This document shows, piece by piece, positions 1-6,460 of a stretch of DNA of 64,000 bases (within the stretch, counting starts at the first letter, position 1; every line of letters begins with the position of its first letter). The notes under the pieces are model-generated. The model was not told where the DNA came from. It was given only the letters and a program-made list of their open reading frames with translations, and searched no databases. A program made the position numbers and the translations under genes. This DNA is from Paenibacillus herberti (GTDB lineage Bacteria; Bacillota; Bacilli; Paenibacillales; Paenibacillaceae), in assembly GCF_002233675.1 (NCBI RefSeq), contig NZ_NMUQ01000001.1:937938-1001937 (forward strand), read 5' to 3'.

Positions 1-1257
1 CCTCCCTCCAGCGACGGTCTGCGCAAACCGACGAACTTACGCCAAGCCGGTGGGAAAAAAGGAGCACCGAAAGGGCACCGCGGTCATACCCTCCGCTTCA
101 GCGCGAACCCGAATGAAATCGTCGTACACTCGCTTGAAGCCTGCTCCCGCTGCTCGTCTCCTCTTTCGGGAAGCGGGTATGAAGTGCGGCAAGTGTTCGA
201 TCTTCCGGCACCGCGCGTCCATGTCATCGAGCATCGCGCCGAGAAGGCTTGTTGCGCGACGTGCGGATTGGAGCAGCGCGCTGTATTTCCCGCCGAGGTG
301 ACTGCTCCTGTCCAATACGGTCATGGCTTCGTCGCTTTGACCACCTATCTGCATGCGTATCAAATGCTCCCACTGGAGCGAATCGGGGCTCTGTTTGAGG
401 ACCTGACTGGCCTGCGTCCAAGCGAGGCGACTCTGCTGTCCATGCTGGGGCAGATGAACCGGCAGTTGGCGAAGCCGGAACAGGACATTCGAACGGCGTT
501 GTTCAACAAGCCGCTGGTTTACGCGGACGAGACGGGGGTTCGCGTCATGGGAAAACTGCGCTGGCTGCACGTCGTGTCCGATTCGGAATGGACCTGGCTG
601 GCCCCTCATGACCAGCGCGGAAGTCAAGCCATGAATGAGCTGGGCCAGTTGCCTTTTTATCTGGGAATCGTCGTTCATGACTGCCTGTCGAGCTATTTCA
701 AGGACGACTATGCGTTCATGCATGTGCTGTGCAATGCCCATCTGCTGCGCGAGTGCAAAGGCATTGTCGAGCAGGATCGGCACGCTTGGGCGGCAGGCAT
801 GATGGACCTTCTGCAGGAAGCGTGGCAGGTGACGAAGGAGTGCCGCCAGCGTGAAGAGGCCATTCCGGCAGAGGTCATCGAAGCCATCGAAGCGCATTAC
901 GATGCGATTCTCGAAGACGGCCAAGCGGAATGGGCGAAAGCTCCGGTCGAGAAGTGGGGCACTCGAGGCCGCAAAGCGAAGAGCAAAGCCGCCAACTTGG
1001 GTGAACGACTAGCTAAGCATAAACCGGCCATTCTCCGGTTTCTTCGAGATGCCAAGGTTCCATTTGACAACAATCAGGCGGAGAGAGACTTACGCATGGT
1101 GAAGGTCAAACAGAAGGTTTCCGGGAGTTTTCGAACGACGGAAGGCGCCAAGCAATTCGCTCGGATGCGCAGTGTCATTTCGACGATCATAAAGCAGAAG
1201 CTGGAGCTGCTCCCTTCGCTCGTTTCAGCGCTGTCGGGGAAACTGAGGCTTAGCTAG
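1..1257 (+). CDS. IS66-family transposase, 5' end outside window
   Basis: Frame 1 is open from the first base, so the gene begins upstream of the window. It reads through a GAPKGHRGHT basic stretch, a CSRC...CCATC zinc-binding region and the DDE core of IS66 transposases (DDE_Tnp_IS66). Likely catalytic residues are Asp at 526 (YADETG), Asp at 679 (VVHDCL) and Glu at 1081 (NNQAERDLR), all present. The C-terminus ends with SGKLRLS, within the size expected for IS66 TnpC. The companion IS66 genes tnpA and tnpB would lie upstream and are not visible. I could not define the right terminal repeat; it should lie shortly after 1257. The visible part shows no frameshift, so the element may be active. 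It marks the left side of the accessory region. Confidence 0.93.
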   Translation, partial: PPSSDGLRKPTNLRQAGGKKGAPKGHRGHTLRFSANPNEIVVHSLEACSRCSSPLSGSGYEVRQVFDLPAPRVHVIEHRAEKACCATCGLEQRAVFPAEVTAPVQYGHGFVALTTYLHAYQMLPLERIGALFEDLTGLRPSEATLLSMLGQMNRQLAKPEQDIRTALFNKPLVYADETGVRVMGKLRWLHVVSDSEWTWLAPHDQRGSQAMNELGQLPFYLGIVVHDCLSSYFKDDYAFMHVLCNAHLLRECKGIVEQDRHAWAAGMMDLLQEAWQVTKECRQREEAIPAEVIEAIEAHYDAILEDGQAEWAKAPVEKWGTRGRKAKSKAANLGERLAKHKPAILRFLRDAKVPFDNNQAERDLRMVKVKQKVSGSFRTTEGAKQFARMRSVISTIIKQKLELLPSLVSALSGKLRLS

Positions 1258-1467
1258 ACCTAAGTAGTAACCTCTAGCTTCTCCTTAAAGTGCTTTCGGT
1301 TAACATATAGTATGAAGGAGTGAAATATATGGATACTAGCATCTGTACCATGTAATATTTTGAATAGGAACTCTTTAATTTAGGTACTTCTTCAGAGTCC
1401 GAATCTCTTCTCCCTTCATACTATGACAGTAGGAAGAGCATCAGCTCTTTGAGAGGAGAACTTAATA
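1258..1467. other. AT-rich intergenic region after the transposase
   Basis: This stretch should contain the right end of the IS66 element and the leader of the following paralogue. I see CATATAGTA at 1304, then a good ribosome site (AAGGAG) followed by an eight-codon ORF at 1329 (MDTSICTM and stop), possibly a leftover start of a lost gene. A second CATACTATG lies at 1417. A 6-bp hairpin (AAGAGC, loop ATCA, GCTCTT, 1434–1449) sits just before the ribosome site of the gene at 1468. Confidence 0.4.
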
Positions 1468-1965
1468 ATGAAAGATGAAAATGCCCGGATTAGCGGCTAC
1501 AATGGTTACAGTTTGGGGGTTATTCTAGTTCTGTTTATTCTGCTTGTTATTGTTACTTCTGTCTTTTTCTGTGGCCAAATGTACAACGGTGATTCGAGCG
1601 GCATTTTAAGCCCGCAAACATTCGGCATCTACAACGATACGAGCTCTTATCAGCTCTCCGTGACTTATCTTACTACAAATGCAATTCCTGTTACTGGGAA
1701 TTTCGTCAACCCTATACCTAGTGACGGATTCAGCCAATACACGTTATTTCCTCCTGTAACGAACGGTACTGATACGGCTATCATCAGATACAATGTTTTG
1801 GATGGCAATGTTATCGTGGGAACTCTTGAGTTCAAACCGACTGTGAGTAGAACATCAACCGGCGTTTCAAGTTCAATAAAGGACATTACAAAAACGGGGC
1901 CAATCGTCACGAGCGTTTTCGGTGGCGGCCTGAACTTATCAATTAATAACCGTTTTTCCTCCTAA
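1468..1965 (+). CDS. Small TM-anchored paralogue 1 (tiny-TM + beta-rich domain)
   Basis: 165 residues; function unknown. A polar N-terminus (MKDENARISGYNG) precedes one hydrophobic segment, residues about 17–35, with core LGVILVLFILLVIV. This closely resembles the hydrophobic motif of YjcZ-type tiny sporulation proteins. After a short linker comes a domain of about 120 residues that looks beta-rich, starting FGIYNDTSSY and ending near KTGPIVTS. The same plan is seen in the genes at 2088, 2627, 7018, 7558 and 8163. The start is set by GAGAGGAG 8–9 bases upstream. No lipobox or sortase motif is visible. I infer a surface or spore-envelope protein anchored by its N-terminus. It might be sigma-K controlled, but the CATACTATG at 1417 is only a partial match and has no AC at the right distance. 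Confidence 0.75.
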   Translation: MKDENARISGYNGYSLGVILVLFILLVIVTSVFFCGQMYNGDSSGILSPQTFGIYNDTSSYQLSVTYLTTNAIPVTGNFVNPIPSDGFSQYTLFPPVTNGTDTAIIRYNVLDGNVIVGTLEFKPTVSRTSTGVSSSIKDITKTGPIVTSVFGGGLNLSINNRFSS

Positions 1966-2000
1966 ATAATATCCTGCGAAATTGAATTACGAAACAGCAT

Positions 2001-2016
2001 AGTTGACTTGTCAACT
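2001..2016. promoter_or_regulatory. Perfect palindrome upstream of paralogue 2
   Basis: AGTTGAC-TT-GTCAACT has two perfect 7-bp arms around TT. It lies 17 bp before the -35-like AC of the promoter at 2033–2060, a position suited to a regulator site. No known operator was recognised. Confidence 0.35.
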
Positions 2017-2032
2017 CCCTCTCAAAGCCCGA

Positions 2033-2060
2033 ACTTCTCTAGTCGATCCCTCATAAGATA
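2033..2060 (+). promoter_or_regulatory. Candidate sigma-K promoter for paralogue 2
   Basis: AC at 2033–2034, exactly 17 bases, then CATAAGATA at 2052–2060. This matches the sigma-K pattern AC-N17-CATAnnnTA at every fixed position. The start codon is 27 bases further on, with GAGGAGGG as ribosome site. This places the gene in the late mother-cell programme if functional. It is a sequence match only. Confidence 0.5.
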
Positions 2061-2087
2061 ATAGTAACAATTGAGGAGGGTTCAGCT

Positions 2088-2555
2088 ATGCAGATTGGAA
2101 TGATCCTGGTTCTGTTTATTTTGCTGGTAATAGCGATACAATGCTTTAACAAGACAAACAAGACAAACAGGACGAACAATGCGAATAATTCACTGGATGT
2201 CAATTCATTAGGCTCTATAGGGTTTAACGTTTATAACAAAACAAGTTATATCATGGTTTCACAGTATCTATTCGGACCTGATTTTGAAGAGCCCTATCCA
2301 ACGTATCATATTATTTTGCCTGGAGGGGAGCATAATTTTCAAGTAAGTATAGGCGACTCTTCTACTTTACTTCATTGGCGTATTGGCAATGCCAACTATG
2401 ATTTTGAATCCCGAGATGGAAGAGTACACGGATCGGTCAAAATACAGATGGGATACAGGGCCATTCCGAGAAATATAGTAACTGAGGCAGAGACAGAAGG
2501 ACCGTTTGACGCTGAAACCGGTTCTACCTGGGTTACTCTCAGAGATGATGATTGA
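2088..2555 (+). CDS. Small TM-anchored paralogue 2
   Basis: 155 residues. The hydrophobic segment (IGMILVLFILLVIA) starts at residue 3, so almost nothing precedes it. An unusual linker of repeated N-K-T/N-R-T units (NKTNKTNRTNNANN) leads to the beta-rich domain, which begins GFNVYNKTSY. LPGGEHNFQV corresponds to the PPGG-F-E-V segment of the other copies, and the end reads WVTLRDDD. Together with the gene at 2627 it forms a sub-branch (shared GFNVYN.T and a TW/TYVTxRxD ending). It is convergent with that gene and shares a terminator. GAGGAGGG precedes the ATG at good distance. Function unknown; I infer the same location and role as its paralogues. Confidence 0.75.
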   Translation: MQIGMILVLFILLVIAIQCFNKTNKTNRTNNANNSLDVNSLGSIGFNVYNKTSYIMVSQYLFGPDFEEPYPTYHIILPGGEHNFQVSIGDSSTLLHWRIGNANYDFESRDGRVHGSVKIQMGYRAIPRNIVTEAETEGPFDAETGSTWVTLRDDD

Positions 2556-2570
2556 TAGGCATAAAAAGCG

Positions 2571-2599
2571 AAAATCCCTTGAATATCAAGGGACTTTTT
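2571..2599. terminator. Bidirectional terminator between convergent paralogues
   Basis: TCCCTTGA-ATA-TCAAGGGA forms a perfect 8-bp stem flanked by AAAA on the left and CTTTTT on the right. It can end transcription from both the 2088 gene and the reverse-strand gene at 2627. Confidence 0.75.
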
Positions 2600-2626
2600 C
2601 ATCGTTAGCGGTCTCAAACTACTTAA

Positions 2627-3100
2627 CTAGTCATTTCTAACTGTAATATAAGTACCGCCGGTATTGAAATTAATCGGGAAAAACTCGTATCTTGTATAAT
2701 TATAAGTTGTGGAAGGCGTCCCGAGCTTTACTCCCATAGAAACAGACAATCTTCCAATTGCTCGTTGATACACAGGGTTTACTACCTCATAAATTACACC
2801 TGCCGCTCCACTTGCTCCAGTGCTATTAAGCGCTACCTCGAAGTGGTAATCTTCATCAGGCCCGATCGTGTGCGCTCTTGGAGGAGGACTCGCAAAACCG
2901 CTGCTAATTACTGTTGATACTAGAATGAGGGCAAACCTGGTGTCTTCCACCGTTATGTTGTAAACATTGAATCCTTTGGTTTTTCCTTGCGCGGTTAAAT
3001 TATTGTCTTCTAAACTTCCATCCTCCACGGCACTGCTTAAGCGACTTACAATGACCAATAAAATAAATAAAACCAAGATTACACCCAACTTCATAGTCAT
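2627..3100 (-). CDS. Small TM-anchored paralogue 3 (reverse strand)
   Basis: About 157 residues from the ATG at 3100; another ATG lies two codons on at 3094, and I cannot choose firmly (AGAAGG and GAGG both lie upstream). The start MTMKLGVILVLFILLVIV puts the hydrophobic segment at the very N-terminus. A Ser/Asp/Asn linker follows, then GFNVYNITVED and a beta-rich domain ending GTYITVRND. It contains three N-x-T/N-x-S sites in the C-terminal third. It groups with the gene at 2088 by its signature and ending. It is the only reverse-strand copy, divergent from the coiled-coil gene at 3207. A CATATAATG box with AC 18 bases upstream lies at 3133–3161. Confidence 0.72.
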   Translation of the reverse strand: MTMKLGVILVLFILLVIVSRLSSAVEDGSLEDNNLTAQGKTKGFNVYNITVEDTRFALILVSTVISSGFASPPPRAHTIGPDEDYHFEVALNSTGASGAAGVIYEVVNPVYQRAIGRLSVSMGVKLGTPSTTYNYTRYEFFPINFNTGGTYITVRND

Positions 3101-3132
3101 CGTCCTCTTCCTTCTGTATGGAAATATATCAA

Positions 3133-3161
3133 CATTATATGAATAAAGCATAGAATGGCGT
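3133..3161 (-). promoter_or_regulatory. Possible sigma-K-like promoter for paralogue 3
   Basis: On the reverse strand: AC (3161–3160), 18 bases, CATATAATG (3141–3133). One base longer in spacing and one base off the CATAnnnTA pattern. On the plus strand, CATAGAATG at 3149 overlaps it and could serve the divergent coiled-coil gene. Weak support. Confidence 0.3.
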
Positions 3162-3206
3162 GGACTCTACGTAAAATCAAGATTTATGGTGACTCGTGGA
3201 GGGCTG

Positions 3207-3776
3207 ATGGATATCAGCGGAAAAATTTCGGATCTCAAGTCTAAGGCAGACAAGCTTCGCTCCCAGATATTCGCTCAAAACGAGGAACTGGTGGAGCTCA
3301 GCTTGAATGAGGATGCCGATACAGCTGCAACAACAGAGAAAGTGCGGAAAAAACTGAAGGATCTCCGCATAGAACTGGAGGAGACAAGCGACCTCATTGA
3401 AAGCTACTCTTCCCGTTCCGGCATGACAGCCGATCAAAGCGGCGAGCTGGAGAAGATCCGTCAAGCGGCCAAATCTGAGCGCGAAGACCGGCTCAAGAAA
3501 CAAAAGCAATTGTGCAAACATCGCGCGGCTTTGAAAGATAAACTGGAACAACTCAATAAGGAGATGCAGGAGAACGATCGGGAACTCACAGCAGTTGGGC
3601 AACCGCGTGAAACTCCTTTAATGGAAACCGCTTCGCCGGTGTTCGAAGTATTTTCACATAAGTTAACATTTTTAAATGTTGACGTTAAGCACGTAAAGTT
3701 CGTATCATTAATTGCAAATCGATTCTTCAGCGTGAATAATTTCAAGCGTCACAATCACCGCAGACTAAACAGCTAA
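3207..3776 (+). CDS. Coiled-coil protein of unknown function
   Basis: 189 residues from the ATG at 3207, preceded by GGAGGG; an in-frame start 21 bases upstream lacks a ribosome site. Residues about 1–125 are almost entirely charged heptad-like helix (DISGKISDLKSKADKLRSQI, later KKLKDLRIELEETSDLIESY), typical of a dimeric coiled coil. No membrane segment or catalytic motif is visible. The last 45–50 residues change abruptly to hydrophobic and basic residues. The DNA there carries a palindrome (AACATTT-TT-AAATGTT, 3665–3680), so this tail may be read-through past a lost stop. Divergent from the paralogue at 2627. Function unknown. Confidence 0.6.
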   Translation: MDISGKISDLKSKADKLRSQIFAQNEELVELSLNEDADTAATTEKVRKKLKDLRIELEETSDLIESYSSRSGMTADQSGELEKIRQAAKSEREDRLKKQKQLCKHRAALKDKLEQLNKEMQENDRELTAVGQPRETPLMETASPVFEVFSHKLTFLNVDVKHVKFVSLIANRFFSVNNFKRHNHRRLNS

Positions 3777-3789
3777 AGAGGGCGAAGCC

Positions 3790-4341
3790 TTGAACCTTAA
3801 ACCGACGATCGTATTGAAACCGCTAAGTTCCGAGTTGATTGAAGATATCCGTGTAACAAACGAGCCGTTTACACTCATAGGGCGGATCGTGCCTCAACTG
3901 CAGAACGGCAAATGGTCCTATGAAGAACAACTGTTCGACGAACCGAAGGATATTCGCTTTCCCGACGATCAGTTGAACTGGGAAGACTATATCGACCAGG
4001 AGAACAAGGCTTTGTTCTTGGCTTATATCGGATCAACATGTATCGGACAAATCCGGGTCGTTCGTGATTGGACCCGTTTCGGTTATATCGAAAACATCGC
4101 GACAACCCGAGAATACCGGCGAACCGGAGTCAGCAAGCTGCTGTTGGAACGAGCGGAAGCTTGGGCTAAGGACAAGAAACTGGTGGGTCTATCCTTGGAA
4201 GCCCAGGATGACAATCTCGTGGCGTGCCGATTCTATGCGAAGCACGGCTTCGTTCTCGGCGGAGCGGACTTGCTCAAGCATACGGGATCGGTCATTGATA
4301 CAGCACTTTACTGGTACAAAATGTTCGATGAGCTAAGCTAA
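3790..4341 (+). CDS. GNAT acetyltransferase, streptothricin-acetyltransferase-like
   Basis: 183 residues, TTG start after AAAGAGGG. The GNAT fold is clear. GQIRVVRDWTRFGYIENIAT is strand 4, EYRRTGVSKLLLERAEAWA carries the acetyl-CoA loop and helix, and the DDNLVACRFYAKHGFVLGG and ALYWYK segments follow. The C-terminal half strongly resembles SatA/YyaR-type streptothricin N-acetyltransferases, which acetylate the beta-lysine amino group of streptothricin. The acetyl-CoA motif is RRTGVS where RxxGxG/A is usual, so Ser replaces the last small residue. The gene stands alone, after the coiled-coil gene and before a terminator-like hairpin. Substrate is inferred from similarity only; other amino substrates are possible. 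Confidence 0.75.
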   Translation: MNLKPTIVLKPLSSELIEDIRVTNEPFTLIGRIVPQLQNGKWSYEEQLFDEPKDIRFPDDQLNWEDYIDQENKALFLAYIGSTCIGQIRVVRDWTRFGYIENIATTREYRRTGVSKLLLERAEAWAKDKKLVGLSLEAQDDNLVACRFYAKHGFVLGGADLLKHTGSVIDTALYWYKMFDELS

Positions 4342-4356
4342 CAGCGAATGACAAAG

Positions 4357-4387
4357 AGAGCCCGGGGAGGCGATCCACGGGCTCTTA
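4357..4387 (+). terminator. Terminator-like hairpin after the GNAT gene
   Basis: AGAGCCCG (4357–4364) pairs with CGGGCTCT (4378–4385) over a 13-base loop. The following T-run is short, so termination may be weak. Confidence 0.5.
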
Positions 4388-4432
4388 TCGTATCCGGAAT
4401 TCGCAGACGTCGCGCAGATAGTACATGCCAGC
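4385..4432 (-). repeat. Decayed coding tail, copy A of a repeated sequence
   Basis: Read on the reverse strand, this ends GMYYLRDVCEFRIR and stop. The same ending occurs at 4670–4718 as GMYYVRSVCEFRIR and stop, and the DNA is closely similar over about 47 bases. Upstream on the reverse strand the match continues only if one base is skipped, so copy A is probably a remnant. Confidence 0.5.
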
Positions 4433-4669
4433 GAGGATCAACGAGACCCGTGAACAGATCGACAGCTATGAGTAGGGGTTTTCATTACGTCTTATACACA
4501 ATGGATTGTATGATGCGTGAGGAGGCTGGCTCTACAGGAGCGCTTGAAGCTTCAGGATGCAAGATATTCATTTGCTGCTTCATTCATTGTCGTCACTCTC
4601 CCTCAAGGGAATAATACAACAAAATTATGTAATAACATTTAGCGATTATTTTAATCAAGCTGTAGTACA

Positions 4670-4777
4670 CTATCGTATTCGAAATTCACAAACGCTACGA
4701 ACATAATACATGCCACTGATCTTCACCTGAACGGGATCGATCAACTCAATAAAACGGGCTAGCGAAGAGGCACTCAT
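4670..4777 (-). CDS. Short ORF, copy B of the GMYY...EFRIR repeat
   Basis: A 35-codon ORF beginning MSASSLARFIELIDPV and ending SVCEFRIR. The protein family is unknown to me. It is supported mainly by conservation of its C-terminal third with copy A at 4385–4432, where most differences are third-position or conservative changes. The ATG lies in the loop of a terminator-like hairpin and lacks a strong ribosome site, so it may instead be the last exon-like fragment of a larger lost gene. Confidence 0.35.
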   Translation of the reverse strand: MSASSLARFIELIDPVQVKISGMYYVRSVCEFRIR

Positions 4778-4797
4778 TCGAGGGCCTTTTTTCATGC
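4766..4797 (+). terminator. Terminator-like hairpin
   Basis: GGC-A-CTC, loop ATTC, GAG-G-GCC and six T residues. It would end plus-strand transcription coming from the GNAT side. The 4433–4669 stretch between the two repeats shows nothing else I can name. Confidence 0.5.
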
Positions 4798-4867
4798 CCA
4801 AAAACGCAAGGGGGGCAGGAACTGGTTTCAACGGCGATTAGATATATTTTGCATTACCAACGCTCCA

Positions 4868-5316
4868 TCACTTTCCCATATTCCTTAACAGCGTCATCAT
4901 AACAATATCATCTGAAGCGTCTAAAACCGATTTAATCAGATATTCCCCTGCTACGAATTTCTGAGTATTTACAGTAATTTGTGAAACAATCTCGTTATCC
5001 TGGCTAACCTTTAAAATGATGGATTTCGTCCCTTTTACATCTTCTTGTTGGAGAAATTTGTACATTGCAATTACCATGTGTTCAGTAGCTAAACCTGGAT
5101 TTGGACCATCAGGCGGGAAACCCATGTGGGTTGTTACTGTTAGCTCCCCCTTTACTTCACGTTCATCAAGTACATCCACTTTAGTGGCAACGTCGAATAC
5201 TTCAGTGTTTACTGCAGAATCTTTAGAAGAAGTGGGTTCTGGTGAAGGTGAGGCGAACGGAGTTGAAGTAGGGCCACAGCAAGTAATATGCCTGATGAAA
5301 TTGATATGAACCGCAC
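4868..5316 (-). pseudogene. Lipoprotein gene with an N-terminal frameshift
   Basis: The mature part reads GPTSTPFASPSPEPTSSKDS, then a domain of about 110 residues (VLDEREVKGELTVTTHMGF, HMVIAMYKFLQQEDVKGTKS) ending LLRNMGK. In its own frame it lacks a sensible signal peptide. One frame over, GTG at 5316 follows AAAGGGG at 7 bases and encodes MRFISISSGILLA. Adding one T near 5278 joins the two as ...GILLACGPTSTPF, a good lipobox (LLAC). I infer a former lipoprotein with a Ser/Pro linker, broken by a one-base deletion or a sequencing error. The domain is not recognised. If translated from TTG at 5320 it would be a cytoplasmic protein with a strange start. Confidence 0.6.
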
Positions 5317-5320
5317 ACAA

Positions 5321-5539
5321 ACACCCCTTTGGTATGAATGGTATTTATTGTATGCGATCCATGTTCATCTATGGTATTTTTTTACGAGCGATTAGCTCTC
5401 AGGGGATAGTTTTTGTGCGGATTCGAAGTTATCTTTTCTGATTCTCTTCGAGCTTTCTTACGAAGATAAGCGTAACAGGCGCTGACCGCTGCGTCATCAC
5501 CAGGGCCAATCGCGGACTTCTACCGCCGGCTCTGCCGGA
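5321..5539. other. Intergenic, no convincing feature
   Basis: Short open frames on both strands only. No promoter, hairpin or conserved domain stood out. Confidence 0.4.
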
Positions 5540-5773
5540 TTGAACGTCCGAGGGATTATATGGTCGAGCCCAAATATGGTAAGGGTACGATACGAGGCGT
5601 ATTACCACAGTGGAGAGTGGGAGCGCGAGCCGTTGCAACCGTCAGGCAAGAAGATATTCCCTGCGGTCTGGATTAGCGGTGTCGGCGCTTATGCGGGTAT
5701 CCAGCAGGGGCGGAGCTTTCGGGTTGTGCAGGGTAAGCCGGAGGAAATCGTCCGTATGATGGAACGACGATAG
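5540..5773 (+). CDS. Small hypothetical ORF
   Basis: 77 codons from TTG at 5540, or 65 from the ATG at 5576. The protein (VRVRYEAYYHSGEWERE..., FPAVWISGVGAYAGIQQG, PEEIVRMMERR) has balanced, protein-like composition. No ribosome site stands before either start, so it may be the 3' remnant of a longer gene. No family recognised. Confidence 0.35.
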   Translation: MNVRGIIWSSPNMVRVRYEAYYHSGEWEREPLQPSGKKIFPAVWISGVGAYAGIQQGRSFRVVQGKPEEIVRMMERR

Positions 5774-5992
5774 AAAGACGGCTTCACCTCAACAGTATCA
5801 AGCCTTTCTGGGTTTCCAAACGACATAAAAGAGACGGATATTCCGAATACCGAAGTTTCTATATCCTATATCTTCATAGCCTTTCTGCCGAAGCAATGGC
5901 AGGGGGCTGTCTTTATATTCCTGGGATATTGGAGGCTGAAAAAGTATGGTTAAACAAAGGGGGATTTCTGCTCAAAGAGAGGCTACAGGTTC
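5774..5992. other. Intergenic with a repeat shared with 6416
   Basis: GGGTTTCCAAAC at 5811–5822 recurs at 6416–6427, so the two copies flank the excisionase-like gene. AAGCCTT precedes each copy at different distances. No gene is evident here. Confidence 0.35.
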
Positions 5993-6334
5993 ATGAGGCT
6001 GCAACTGGAACTGAAAGATGAGAGGACATTAGGCGACTGGTTGGCTAGTCGTATTGAGAAGCATGTCCTTGAGGAATACGGCTTGCTTATTGAAGTAACC
6101 TTAATGAATGATAGCCCAGCTCCTAAGATCAATCCAGCCCCGCAGAAACCAAAGAACACTAATGATAAATTGCCGGAAGTAATGAATGTTGAAGACGTAC
6201 GGAAAGTATTAGGGATAAGCAAGAACGCGGCCTATAGCTTGGTTAAGTCCGGGGAATTTCATGTCGTTAAGATCGGGAAGAAGATTCTGATTCCAAAGGA
6301 TGGGTTCTTGGAGTGGCATGGATCATCGAGATAA
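5993..6334 (+). CDS. Excisionase-type HTH DNA-binding protein
   Basis: 113 residues, ATG after GAGAGG. The C-terminal half (about residues 63–110) has the winged-helix excisionase pattern (HTH_17): VMNVEDVRKVLGISKNAAYS, then VKSGEFHVVKIGKKILIPKD and the closing FLEWHGS. The N-terminal 50 residues are a charged helix plus a Pro/Lys linker. Such proteins either assist a tyrosine recombinase in excision or act as small repressors. No integrase is nearby, but TGGTGCCCA is repeated just after the gene and GGGTTTCCAAAC flanks it, both in keeping with a decayed integrative element. Confidence 0.7.
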   Translation: MRLQLELKDERTLGDWLASRIEKHVLEEYGLLIEVTLMNDSPAPKINPAPQKPKNTNDKLPEVMNVEDVRKVLGISKNAAYSLVKSGEFHVVKIGKKILIPKDGFLEWHGSSR

Positions 6335-6360
6335 AATGGTGCCCATCTGGTGCCCAATCT
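6332..6360. repeat. TGGTGCCCA direct repeat, possible integrase arm sites
   Basis: Two copies of TGGTGCCCA about 12 bases apart lie immediately after the excisionase-like gene. Such short direct repeats beside an excisionase gene often bind integrase or excisionase. No experimental or database support is available here. Confidence 0.3.
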
Positions 6361-6435
6361 TTCAAATTGTGAAAGTGAACAGATGCGATATAACAGAAAA
6401 AGCCTTGATAAATAAGGGTTTCCAAACAAAAAATC

Positions 6436-6460
6436 GAGGCCCCCTTGCGGGGGCCTCTTT
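6436..6460 (+). terminator. Strong rho-independent terminator
   Basis: GAGGCCCCC-TTGC-GGGGGCCTC is a perfect 9-bp GC-rich stem, followed by TTTC and preceded by an A-run. It lies 100 bases after the HTH gene and can work in either direction. Confidence 0.8.

Noticed and set aside
37-924. Long reverse-strand open frame inside the IS66 transposase
   Set aside because: Shadow of the transposase frame: no ribosome site, and the plus strand gives the clear DDE protein.
1304-1312. CATATAGTA as sigma-K promoter after the transposase
   Set aside because: No AC at 16–18 bases upstream; it leads only to an eight-codon ORF.
4348-4614. 88-codon plus-strand open frame after the GNAT gene
   Set aside because: It runs through a terminator-like hairpin and across the antisense repeat, with Arg/Cys-rich random composition.
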